From Acanthopleura granulata (taxonomy: Eukaryota; Mollusca; Polyplacophora; Chitonida; Chitonidae), in assembly GCA_016165875.1 (NCBI GenBank), contig JABBOT010000009.1:16284566-16348565 (forward strand): 64,000 nucleotides of DNA, given 5' to 3'. The translations under genes and the position numbers were made by a program. The notes beneath the pieces were generated by a model. The model ran no database searches, was not told the origin of the DNA, and saw nothing but the letters and a program-made list of their open reading frames with translations. Below, in pieces: positions 1 through 12,200 of this stretch (positions are counted from its first letter, which is position 1; every line of letters begins with the position of its first letter).

Positions 1-2733
1 TTTTACACGAAACAATGTACGTGCTGTCACACATCTACTAAATAATGCTAGCTGCAAAACTCTAATGTTATAATTTTGTCGCCGTGAATCAGCTCCACGG
101 CCCCAAAAACTTGGTTTCCTCCATAAGTAAGTGCACACAAAGTGTAACACATTACTCATGTTTCCAAGTTGCCCATCTGTGACTTTTACATAGATACCAA
201 GATAACCCGTGTTCTAGTTGAGAAATAATTCTTTCATTTGACAATCCATCAGAAATATTTGTACCAATTTCGAATTCTTTAAAATATGTTGATCAAAATG
301 ACTTATGTTGAATTGTTGCATTTTTATATCATAAAAAATGGGACAATACCTCGTGATAAACCCCAAGTTTTGAGCCCTTTAACTAGATTTGGCATGGTTA
401 TTCATTGACTGAGGGCGGTGGTTTTCTGCTGTTGTCCGAGACGGCGGAGTCTGATAAGATATGCTCTTTGCTTTAGGTATTTGCAACTGAATGCCAGTTT
501 TCCAGAAACAAAGTCGAAAATTGCTCGATCTTTACTGGCCTCGGAACCTTATTGGGAATATGAGATCGACGCCGTTCCTGGAATAATTGAGGCGGTCTCA
601 AATTTCGTTTCAGGGAACTTCTTTCAACAAAACGACCCATCCAAATTTTCACAAATTCCCCGGACAACTGATCAGGGTGCAAACCACCAAGGCGCCGAAA
701 CCCTGACTATTTATGACGAGTGGGCCTCAGTCTTCAGCAAATAAACTGTTACCAACATATGTTTGTACAGGTAAGATTACTGCAGTGCTAAGACTGCTAA
801 CTGTGCACATTTTACACGAAACAATGTACGTGCTGTCACACATCTACTAAATAATGCTAGCTGCAAAACTCTAATGTTATAATTTTGTCGCCGTGAATCA
901 GCTCCACGGCCCCAAAAACTTGGTTTCCTCCATAAGTAAGTGCACACAAAGTGTAACACATTACTCATGTTTCCAAGTTGCCCATCTGTGACTTTTACAT
1001 AGATACCAAGATAACCCGTGTTCTAGTTGAGAAATAATTCTTTCATTTGACAATCCATCAGAAAAATTTGTACCAATTTCGAATTCTTTAAAATATGTTG
1101 ATCAAAATGACTTATGTTGAATTGTTGCATTTTTATATCATAAAAAATGGGACAATACCTCGTGATAAACCCCAAGTTTTGAGCCCTTTAACTAGATTTG
1201 GCATGGTTATTCATTGACTGAGGCCGGTGGTTTTCTGCTGTTGTCCGAGACGGCGGAGTCTGATAAGATATGCTCTTTGCTTTAGGTATTTGCAACTGAA
1301 TGCCAGTTTTCCAGAAACAAAGTCGAAAATTGCTCGATCTTTACTGGCCTCGGAACCTTATTGGGAATATGAGATCGACGCCGTTCCTGGAATAATTGAG
1401 GCGGTCTCAAATTTCGTTTCAGGGAACTTCTTTCAACAAAACGACCCATCCAAATTTTCACAAATTCCCCGGACAGCTGATCAGGGTGCAAACCACCAAG
1501 GCGCCGAAACCCTGACTATTTATGACGAGTGGGCCTCAGTCTTCAGCAAATAAACTGTTACCAACATATGTTTGTACAGGTAAGATTACTGCAGTGCTAA
1601 GACTGCTAACTGTGCACATTTTACACCAAACAATGTACGTGCTGTCACACATCTACTAAATAATGCTAGCTGCAAAACTCTAATGTTATAATTTTGTCGC
1701 CGTGAATCAGCTCCACGGCCCCAAAAACTTGGTTTCCTCCATAAGTAAGTGCACACAAAGTGTAACACATTACTCATGTTTCCAAGTTGCCCATCTGTGA
1801 CTTTTACATAGATACCAAGATAACCCGTGTTCTAGTTGAGAAATAATTCTTTCATTTGACAATCCATCAGAAATATTTGCACCAATTGCGAATTCTTTAA
1901 AATATGTTGATCAAAATGACTTATGTTGAATTGTTGCATTTTTATATCATAAAAAATGGGACAATACCTCGTGATAAACCCCAAGTTTTGAGCCCTTTAA
2001 CTAGATTTTGCGTGGTTATTCATTGACTGAGGCCGGTGGTTTTCTGCTGTTGTCCGAGACGGCGGAGTCTGATAAGATATGCTCTTTGCTTCAGGTATTT
2101 GCAACTGAATGCCAGTTTTCCAGAAACAAAGTCGAAAATTGCTCGATCTTTACTGGCCTCGGAACCTTACTGGGAATATGAGGTCGACGGCGTTCTTTGA
2201 ACCATTAGGCGGTCTCAAGTTTCGTTTCAGGGAACTTCTTTCAACAAAACGACCCGTTAAAGTTTTCACAAAATTCCCCGGACGCATTATCGGCTTGAAA
2301 ACAATCAAGGCGCCGAAACCCGGATTACTTTTGACCAGTGGGCCTCAGTCTTCGGCTAATAAACCGTTACCAACATCATTTTGTACAGGTAAGATTAATG
2401 CAGTGCTAAGACTGCTAATTGTGCACATTTTACACAAAACAACACATTACTCATGGTTCCAAGTTGGCCACCTGTGACTTTTACATAGATACCAAGATAA
2501 CCCGTGTTGTAGTTCAGAAATATTTCTCTCTTTTGAAAATCCATCAGAGAAATTTGTACCAATTCAGAATTCTTCAAAATATATCCATCAAAATGACCTT
2601 TGTTGAATTGTTGCATTTTTATATCATAAAAAATGGGACAATACCTCGTGATAAACCCCAAGTTTTGAGCCGTTTAACTAGATTTGGCATGGTTATTCAG
2701 TGACTAACGCCGGTGGTTTTCTGCTGTTTCCTA
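1..2733. repeat. 809-bp tandem repeat array, about 3.3 copies
   Basis: Copies start at 1, 810, 1619 and 2428, an exact 809-bp spacing. The first two copies differ at only a few bases. The third matches them well up to about 2170 and then diverges strongly until about 2395. The fourth lacks a block of roughly 120 bp near its start and fades out at about 2733. The window opens inside the array, so its true left end is unknown. Each unit has a 108-codon open frame (418-744, 1227-1553) that is broken in the third copy, and I see no known domain in it. Each unit also holds an exon-like segment between a pyrimidine-rich AG (near 475) and a GTAAGA (near 771). Confidence 0.9.
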
Positions 2734-3299
2734 CTGTTACCATGATCACAATCCTATTGTATTTGTAGTAGTGTCTCTTGGATGGAGGAATATGGCAGAA
2801 ACCCGAGATAACAGTCCAGCGTACACACGGCCTATGGGCGTTGATCTCTTTTTTAGAGACATAATATTTTGGAAAACTGATGCGGTTGTCGGAACCATTC
2901 TCCTTTAAAATAAATGAAATAAATTTCCGATATATGTATGGGGAGGGGATGATGTGTGTGTGTGTTCGTGAAACAAGCAATCAAGTGAGATTGGCATACA
3001 CAAGACATCAGCATAGAGGAATATGTCGAGCAATTTGGCCTTTTTTCAATTTACTGCCGTTATTGTTTTATATATTATTCCATACATTGATGCCATTCAG
3101 GGCTACATGCCCTCTCCTCCGCAGCTTAATCGATATTAGTTTAAAAAATGAACGCACGTAATGATGTTAATAGGAATTTATTTCACGTCGCTGGTCTCGA
3201 ATTACACCAATACCCTTCGTGGTCACCACATCTCAAAAGTATCATGTGTCCGTCCTGGTTTTCGACATAGTTGATATAAAAAAGAATGGTTTTTGGGTC

Positions 3300-3592
3300 C
3301 TATAATGACTAATTGTTCAGTCATTTGACGACATGGAGTGCTTAAAGAATGTGTAAAATCCCTGCCATCGAAGTGCGGCCGCCACTGGAACATTCTTCCA
3401 AAGATACCAGATATGACACCCCGACAAGTAATAATATACTGACAGACCAATGATGTTTCCTTGCAGTAACCTCTCCGCGCTGAGCGCCAAGTGAGACAGC
3501 AACAAGTACCATTTTATTTTTATAGTCTTTGGCATGATCGCGGATCTGCCCACGTCGAGGCGGACCCTCCAACCACTAGGCCACCGGCGCGA
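3300..3592 (-). mobile_element. tRNA-derived SINE, family B
   Basis: Read on the minus strand, the element starts with a tRNA-like head carrying an A box, TGGCCTAGTGG (3583-3573). It continues into a body with 'tggtacttgttgctg' and 'ttggcgctcagcg', wording I recall from mollusc SINEs. The B box is poorly preserved. A related body fragment occurs at 61.57 kb on the other strand. The family assignment is from memory, so the exact ends are approximate. Confidence 0.55.
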
Positions 3593-3599
3593 TGATACG

Positions 3600-6500
3600 A
3601 AAAGTAAAGAGATAAATGACACTGAGAAAAATGTGTTTGCTTTGACCAACTTTAATGCCAGTTCTACAATTGATCATTTAGTAGTCCACAAATGAAAAGC
3701 ACTGCTCTGCCCAGAACAATCACATACAGTTACTGCCTTTGGTAGTCTCATGTTTAAAATTAACACAGCTGCCTCTGGCCGATAGATTTGACGTTGAAAG
3801 TGTTGGCTGTATCAACCTGAACTGCAGGCTGTTACAAGGCAACGAAGCAAATAACCAGCAGTTGTCTCCCCTCTGCACATGAGCTTCAGCCAATAATCAC
3901 ACAATCTTAAGCCATGCTTACTACACCTGTCAACGGAATTCATCAAAAAAACCAGTCAAGTTGTTCGCAGGGAAGTTAGTGATAAAACGGTCACTGATGT
4001 TAGTGCACAACTGCACTGCGAAGTAGTGCTTCATAACGAATTAATACAAATGAGAAATCCAAAAGCTTCAAAGGCAGCCTCGTGTTTAACAATGGACAAC
4101 TCTAACTTCTAGCCAATAACTCTGCCACACCAGCTAACCCTCCCAGGTAAATGTACAACTTTCGCTGGAGGCAGAGTTTAACAGCTATACACAGAAATCA
4201 AAAGATATCTCATGAATTAAGCAACAACAACAACTGCAGCAGTAATGCTGGTTTAACACACACAGGCATTAATACAATTTATAACGAATTAGCATTGAGA
4301 TCATAATAAAGTTTGCAGATCAGATACCCTATATCACATCAGGCCTCTGTGTATAATGTTTTCTTTAGCCAATCAAGCATAAACTTAACATTAAGTCAGG
4401 TTTTGATAAAGGTTGAAGTTTGAGAACAAATTTTTGGTACCAGTAAGCTAAAAAATGCCTTTACATGAAACTTCCATCATTGTCAAGGTGTTGATTATGG
4501 CAAATTTTGAAACACTGTAGAGTATGGGAAAAAAAACCCCAAAAGTCTCCAAATATAAAATTCCAATCCATGACAAGCCATCACTGCGACACGTTAGTTA
4601 TTAATTTACATTATAACATAATATATAATTTTACATTAATTTCATCTTCAGGTTGGTTGGACTGTAACCCGACATTTTTCTTTGTACTGTACCAAGGCTA
4701 CGCAATACAAGAGAGTCAAAGAATGGCCTAAGTCTATATCATAATAGACTAGGTATACGAGTTAACAAACAGAAAAGAATACAAGTGGCCACAATGAGCT
4801 CATTTACAGGTTGCAGAAACAAGACAAGTGTCAGCAAGGTACTAGTGTTACATCGTCGTGTAAAACGCTAATATAATTCAGCTTGGACGTTGATGACGGA
4901 AGGATATACAGCCATATTATACACTTTCTGTAGTTCAGAAAAAAGTTTTTTTTTTGTTTTTTTTTGATTTTCTAGTGATATTCATGAACTTAGAGTATAG
5001 CTAATTAATACATACTCGTATGTCTTAGCAAGTTCTTCAGTCACAAAAAAGTCTTCCTGATCATTCTTTTCTTTACCATAGCAGTCCAGCCTTTAATAAT
5101 ACACTAGAAAACACAGGAAGAGTAAAAGAATTCTGCTAACTTTAGCAACACCACGAATGAGGCCTTTGAATGTGACAATGCATGGGTGACACAACAAGTA
5201 CAGCAAATAACTTGTAGCAAACCAGGGAAGATTTCCCGCCTCAATTAACTTGGTCCAAGCTGTGGAGTCATTCCTGACTGTTGTACATTCCTGCTTTTGC
5301 AATTGCAATTTCTGGGTAAACTGATTACGTAAAACCCATGTATGTACTACAAGTAAACAACAGCCAATCCGGCTTGGATCCTAGTTCCATTTTGCAGGAA
5401 AAGGTGCCTCTAAACACAGAATTATGGCCATTCTGTCATGGATTAAGGGTATCAAGATTCAGGGAAGATTGAGGTGGATTTCAGCCAAGATACATGTATC
5501 GCAGACAGCAGTAATTTGAATCTGCCAACAACTGTAAAATAAACCTCCCTGAGCATGTTGAGGCAACCAATGTAAACATTGCATGTGGGGAGGTTTGGGC
5601 CTGATATTGTTACAGATATAGATTTTGACAGACAAACAGACCTAATCAAAAACATGTCTTGTGTCCTCTTGAGGAGGGGGGGAGGGGGAACACAAGAAAT
5701 GAAAACAAAGGATAAAACAGGCTTCAACGAATGGATTTTTAGTGTTTTCACATCAAATTTGAAGGAATTCTGAAGTTTACCAAAAATTATAAACTCACAC
5801 TTTACAATGAAGCTTTTCATGTAAGTAGACCATTCCAGCAACAGGACAAGCAGTCCATTAAGTTCTTAGTTTGCAACTTTCAGTCAATGTCACGAATTAT
5901 GGCAACTTCAAATGTTCAAAAATATGCAGGAGTTCCTGACACACAAACTGTCATTCAGTTTCAGAGCACTAAAATGTCAGGTCACGAAGCATCATCATGA
6001 AACTCATGTACACCGCGGAAAAAAATTTGCAATATCTTTTCAGTGATAATCCTAAAGAAAGGCAGAGAGGTGTTGTCCTTTGGAATAAAAAGCACATGCC
6101 ATATATCACATCAGCATAGCCTTTGATCAATCACAGAACTGACCCATTAAGACATCCGAGTAAATCTCTTGGTAAATCCATGTACCGAGAGTGGTTTTGC
6201 TGTTTGCATGTGTTTCAGTGTTGAACACCTCTTTAATGTGATCCCATTCAAATTGTAACACCCATGAAGTCAAATGGAACCCACCAAATGTTATAACATG
6301 ACAACATGCTGAGTTTTTTAAACTGAAAAGCGTGTGATTTGATCTGGCTAGAAAGTAAAATCTGGAGAAACAGATACGCGTATAACAGCGCCAGTAAAAC
6401 TCACAAAGAAGTTTGACGCTGGAGCCATATTATATTAAAAACTAGATATACATTCAGATTCGTACGTTACTGTAATGAAGTCTACCACAGAGAGCCCGCT

Positions 6501-6820
6501 TAAAGTTCCAAGCAGGTAAATACAGTGGCTACCAACACTAGACATTTTGTGGCCGTGGCAGTTATGTGCTCGTAATATTTAGAGGGCTTCGTACAAGTGG
6601 GCCCTGTTCAGTGTGATATATCAGTACCCCCACTGAGAACGGGGCAAACTGTAGACAAACAATAGCAGTGCACTGACATGGGTCATTTCTGCCCGATTTT
6701 TACAACATTGCAGGCTTTGTTGACCCCAGCATTTCAGTTCAGTTGAAGACTTTTGAAGCGTATTTTGTTTCACTTGCAGCAATGCTCAAGTCAATATAAA
6801 GACTGGCAGAAAATACCCCT
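3600..6820. other. Unassigned sequence, no coding signal
   Basis: All reading frames are short and none resembles a protein. It lies downstream of the stop codon of the MTMR3/4 gene and could contain part of a very long 3' UTR, or simply be intergenic. A short run of T near 4947 and a G-rich tract near 5675 are the only local features. Confidence 0.4.
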
Positions 6821-7027
6821 AATGACCTAAAATTCCACCCATGATTGAGTTGCTCCTTTTTCCGGGCTCTGGGAGATCTGTTGATTGTAGGAATTTATTT
6901 TAAGGTTTGTGTGGAAGGCAGGATAATTTCCTACTGGAAAAATGTGAGTTTCAGCACAAAATACAAGATTTCATGACATTTATTTACCTATCAAAATGCA
7001 CTTTTTGGACAAAATTATAGGTCATTT
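6821..7027. mobile_element. TIR element of the AATGACCTAAAATT family
   Basis: The left end is AATGACCTAAAATT and the right end is AATTATAGGTCATT, an inverted pair. The right half shares 'tactggaaaaatgtgagttt' and 'atgcactttttggacaaaa' with the longer copy at 10.96-11.35 kb. One arm is much shorter than the other, so this copy is an internal deletion derivative. There is no coding capacity. Confidence 0.6.
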
Positions 7028-8442
7028 ACAGTAATGCCTATAAAAGCTGTGAGAGCAATCTGCAGACAGACTGTGCTACTTTGCTTTTCCAAATACCTGG
7101 CTGTGAATAAAGGGACAATAGCCTTTAGACCTGTGAAACTTCATGCCTTGTTTTTCCGCCCTGATATTTTTGAAAACTAGTGCAGGTGGCGGAACAGTTT
7201 TCGATTTTCATTATCATTCTTTGCAGAGGTTTAATGATCATCTGATCTTTCGTGACAATTTCTGGCAAAAAAGAGTTTGAATGTTTTCAAGAACACTTCT
7301 TGGCTTTGATTTTGTCACAAAGAGCACATTCCGCGGCTTCCTAAAGTTTATCTCAGTCATGAGCTTACTGTACATGCAGATGTCTGCAATAAATAACAGA
7401 GCAAAAGGCATGAAAATAAATCATTGTGGGATTTACAGAGTTTACACTGTCGAGTCCTAATGCATTTGTCAAACATACGCTCTGCTGATGACAAGTACTG
7501 ACTATTTCCCTTAAAAAAAGAAGGACGAATCACTCAGTTATGCATGTAGGCCTTTGGTATCAATCCACAATTTACAGGCTTCATGTTGGATCCCTTGACC
7601 ATGAACTCGACTTGGGCACAGTGTAATACAGCAGCTTCTCGTGACACCAATTGACAGATTATGTTTAATTCTCTGCGAAAAATAAAAAAATAATTGAGCC
7701 AGTACACAACACAAGGATATGCATCTTTTTTTTTTTGTCCTATAGTTTGTAGTAGGCGAGGATTGCTAAAGTATATGCCAACACTTCTGTACAGCCGAAA
7801 TTAATACTTTTAGGAATACAAGTTTCAATTCAAACAACAAATCATAAACGCAAAAAAAAAAAAAAAAAAAATGTAAGAATAATAATGTACATATAGAGTT
7901 CATAACAGGAGATTGCACTCAATAGGAAATAACAAGATATGAGAGTATAAATTCGAATTGGAATTTTTTTTCAACAATAGAAACTGAAACAACAATAATA
8001 GTCATCAAAGATTTTATCACAAAGTTGACAGACTCTTTATAACCTTTTCAAAGGAATTTAAGCAAAAATCATAAATGAACAACAAAAGAAATTACGGTTT
8101 GACAAGATCTTACTAATGCTATCTTTATTACTGAACACTGTCCAAAAAAATGAAACAAAAAGCACACAAAAAAATAAGACAGAAAAGTATTTTAATAAAG
8201 TACAGAACAGACATTCAAAAATCAATTATTTTTCCCAAATCTACAAGTATTCAAATAATACTAAATACCCTCAATTTGACAGAATACGCTATTGAAAAAA
8301 CAAACAAAAATTTCTTTGAAAATACTTTGGATTTGTACAAGTATGAAATACACCATAGAATGGGGAGGAGAGTGAAGCATTTATAGCCTTTCATCTCACA
8401 GCTTTGGAAAATCAGATGTTGCCACTAACAGGGTGTGTGAAA
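7028..8442. other. A-rich unassigned sequence
   Basis: No gene is visible. The stretch has a 20-base A run at about 7853-7871 and is strongly A-rich on the plus strand from 7.85 to 8.35 kb. The open frame at 8150-8386 is Lys/Ile-rich only because of this composition. It may belong to the distal 3' UTR or 3' flank of the MTMR3/4 gene. Confidence 0.4.
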
Positions 8443-8448
8443 TTTATT
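8443..8448 (-). promoter_or_regulatory. Candidate polyadenylation signal AATAAA
   Basis: This is the first AATAAA I find on the minus strand after the MTMR3/4 stop at 9,073, about 625 bases downstream. AT-rich DNA contains this hexamer often, and other copies lie further on, so the real cleavage site could be well beyond it. Confidence 0.25.
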
Positions 8449-8464
8449 TCAATTGTGCTTTATG

Positions 8465-8555
8465 CCGAACTTGAGAATATTTGACTTATACAACAGCGTT
8501 ATGGTGGGTGGAAACCGGGCAGAGCACCGGGTAAACCCACGGGTGTGTGAAATTA
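8465..8555 (-). mobile_element. SINE family A fragment
   Basis: The segment reads as the reverse complement of the SINE body: TTGAGAATATTTGACTTATA, then a cag-cgttatggtggg block and 'aaaccgggcagagcaccggg'. It matches the 3' half of the copies at 54.2 and 59.8 kb. Both ends are truncated. Confidence 0.6.
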
Positions 8556-9072
8556 CAAACTACTCACAGCAAAATATAGAAGTAAGCCATCAATACGTAT
8601 GTCATCCTTTTAGCATTCAACCATTCTCAACATTTTGTTTCGCAATTTGATCTGCAAGGTCAAATAATATGAATTTACATGAATGCTGGTATTTCTCATT
8701 TTTTTTACCTCGATTTATGAAACTGATATATAATCCGTCAGATTTATAATTGTCTTTCATAGTTAGAAAAAGAAAGTTATGTTATTTTGGAACTGAACAA
8801 ACCATGTGTAGAGCATTAGCACAGGTTGTTCTATGGGGTAAAACACAGAGACATGGTTCATTCTTCCAACACAAGACAAAAAAGTTTCTTTTCTGAAAAA
8901 AAAAAAGAGAATAAAAACCCATCACGAATGAAATGATATCAACAATTTCAGTACAGTATACTAGTTCTGCTCTGCAATGTACCAGTATAATAGCTGGCTG
9001 GAACATTTTTGCTATATACATATTTCTAAAACATCTGACTGGTATGTTGCCGAGAGTTGACTGGTAAATTTT

Positions 9073-9265
9073 TCAGTGGGATGCAGCAGCAGCGAAGGGC
9101 TGGTTGTCTAAATAGAGCTCAGGTAGTAGGTTCAATCTCAAGGCCCCGTCGGTGCGCATCAAGCTGAAGCAGCTGTTACAGACGCGGGCAGGGTCCTTCA
9201 GTTGCTGTTGTGGAATCGGCACATAGTTATTCGAGCAGTCGCTGCAGAAAATCTTCCCGCAATTT
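9073..9265 (-). CDS. MTMR3/4: MTMR3/4 last coding exon (FYVE second half, stop)
   Basis: The exon follows a tttctgaaa-type acceptor (ttcag on the minus strand) and starts in the phase needed to complete the Arg codon of KHHCR. It encodes NCGKIFCSDC, then a VPIPQQQL stretch and RVCNSC, supplying the last five zinc cysteines of the FYVE finger. The protein ends 30 residues later with a short Ala-rich tail, and the stop is TGA at 9075-9073. Confidence 0.95.
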
Positions 9266-12200
9266 CTGAAAAATAAAGGAAAGAAAGCGAGTTCCAAGAA
9301 TTGGTGTCCCATGTTAACTGTGCACAACTTGTGCATGGAAGTATCCTGGTTTTTCAAGTTTGATTTTAGGGGGCACAAAACGAGTATGCACAGACAAACA
9401 GACAGACGGACTGACCCCAACTGCTACAACAGTTCACCATGGCCGATTTGGGCTGACGGATAAAATCTATATAGTTAAACAGTAACGATAACAACTGAAA
9501 CATTAAGCTGTTGTAATTCACATAACATTTAAAGTTTTTCAAGTGATACATTTTGCTTCATTTTGATGAATTCATCCAAGAATTTCACTCAAGAATTTTT
9601 CCTGAAGTTCAATAAATTTATTATCAGAAAAAATTAGAAAGGCCTCTATATCACATCTGAAAGTGCATTTTTACAGGTCAAGCTTTAGGTAAGATACAGT
9701 CTTATTATTTTGCTCTACTATACCCAACATGAACAATTCTGCTTGGTGCCATACCTGCAGTGGTGTTTCCTCTTGGCCATCCAGAATGCACCCTCACAGC
9801 CAGCGCAGTGCGTCACCGCGTGATCTGGGATCCACATTGTCATGTTGGAGTCTTTCTCATCCACCTGCTCCCAGCTCACATCTGAGGCGGCGTTGCTGTA
9901 GTTACCCAGAGAGTGGAATTCACTGCCCCCCGAGTCAGGCATGCACATCTGAAAAACACAGATCGGAAAACTGATCGGTCAATGAAAGGACAGTCGCTAG
10001 TCTACGCTGCCAACTGTCTTTGGTTTGATTTGTTTGATTGGTGTGTACCCAATCCCAATTTAAAGCCACATCCCCAGAATTTCAGCCATATCGTTGCAAA
10101 CCTATAAATACTCAAGAATAATTCACTTCGCATGACTAGTGCCAGGACTTCGCAATCAACACTTAACACCACAAACATGGTTCCCCAGGCCAAAATTCAC
10201 CTGATTGCATTTAATTTCCAATCAGGAACTGTAATAAATGTATTTACTTTTAACATACTTTCTGTTTCTCTTGATCTTTCCTCTAAAATATGCTTCTTCA
10301 TACCTATAAAAAGAGAAGCCACTCTTCCACAGAAAAGCCATAACATGTAGTCAAAATTGGAAACCCATAGTAAGGCAAACTTATTCGCCAATCAGGAAAT
10401 GCAATAAGAGATAACTCAGCCACATTCACCATGTTGTCCGATAGACACTCCATTACTTAGCTCTCAAGAGTGTAGGTTTAACCGCAGGTGAAACACCAAT
10501 CCTGGGGTACGCTGGCACGCTGTCACACTAACTGTACCCATGGTTGCTTTCCCATGCAGAATAATTTCTTCCATTCCGCAAACCCGGCAGAAATGTGGAA
10601 AATTGCATAAAGCAAGCACGATTAGATGCACCAGTGAAACGACAGCATAGAAAAGAGGGCAAGGGCCAAAACACTGGTTTGCTTGTGCCAGAGTATACAT
10701 CAGATAAGTATTTTTCTGGATTCCTGATTCCTATGAGCAGGAAAGTCTGGCAAGTCAATCACACCCATGCCATTGTACCCATTCTTGTGTACAACAGTGT
10801 GGGGAAAACTAATAGCTCAGATGAGAGAGACATCAAATTATACCTAGCGGGTGTGGCTTACCATCGCAAGGGTCAAGGTCAACTGCCGGCAGTGGACATG
10901 TATTGGCAATTATTGTAAATAATCTCCAAGTTCATCCATGAGTAAACTGCTTCCCCTAAATGACCTAAAATTTTTTACACAAAAAGCGCACTTTAAGAGG
11001 CAAAATAAGGTCATACAATATTGTTTTTGATGCTGAAACTTACACTTTTCAAGCAGGATATCATCTTGTCTGCCAAGCAAACATCAAAATACCTTTCTAA
11101 AATCAACAGAACTCTCCGAATCATGGAAAAGGAGCAGAATATTCATGGACAAAATTTTATGTCGTTTAGGGTGTTTTAATTGTTTCTAAGAGTTCTACTG
11201 ATTTTGGGTTACTTATCCAGACCTTTGCTTGGAACACAGGATGATTTCTTACTGGAAAAATGTGAGTTTCGGCATCAAAAGTAATACTTTATGACAAGTA
11301 TTTTGCCTTTAAGAATGCACTCTTTTTATCTGTGAAATTTTAGGTCATTTACAGTAATTGCCAAGAGGCTTTAACAGCCTTGTCCTGTTTCCTCCATCTT
11401 TTGGTAACCTGACACCGTACGTCCAAACGGAATACAAGGAGCACACCCTCATTCAAACACAAGGAAATCCGCATGTTACATACATGTACCACAATTCCTC
11501 AACCTTTCTACAAAAGCAGCTTTCGCTTGATTTTTATGCACCACTGGAAGACAAAACTACACTACCGTTGGGTCTGCCAACTCCAGGACTTCACAAAAAC
11601 CATAACCTTATCATTCTTCATGCTTCAATACACATCTTACAAACATGCAAAAAGGCATAGCTGACTGACCAGTTCCTCCTTGGTTTCGCCGAAGCCGCGG
11701 CCCGTTCCGTTCTGTACCAGGCCGCACTGCTGGAAGGCCATCCTCATCAGGTGGAGCTGTCTGTCCATTGCCTCCATCTTCTGCTGGTACTCCATCTCCA
11801 GTTGAAGCATTCTTACCTGGGCAGGATCGTTAAACGTCGTCAGTCCGTCTGTGTCCAGGTGTCGGCCCAGCCCAGACATCTGTCGCGTTAGCGGCGAGTC
11901 ACTCAACTGTGAACGCAAGAGCAACACAGTTAAAATAGCCAACAAACTTATCTTCTTCAAAACAGTCAATCTTGTTAAGGGCAAAAGCATCAAACTATTT
12001 CGCCATTCACTTTATTCACCTCAAATTAAGCAGAGACCATCACACAAAGTGCACCCTATATATGATGCCAATAATCTATAATTTTGAAATACATAGGATC
12101 ATTCCTATACAAACAGTACTTCTTCAAATGCAGTGTTGACACTACAAACCAACATATCATATAAAGGGACATAATTTTTTTTTAAACTGTTTTTGAATTA

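Noticed and set aside
418..1553. Two identical 108-residue open frames
   Set aside because: They exist because the same 809-bp unit is repeated. The frame is broken in copy 3, and no domain or transcript signal supports a protein.
7853..7871. Poly-A run as a retrogene tail
   Set aside because: No coding remnant precedes it on the plus strand, and nearby sequence is A-rich in general.
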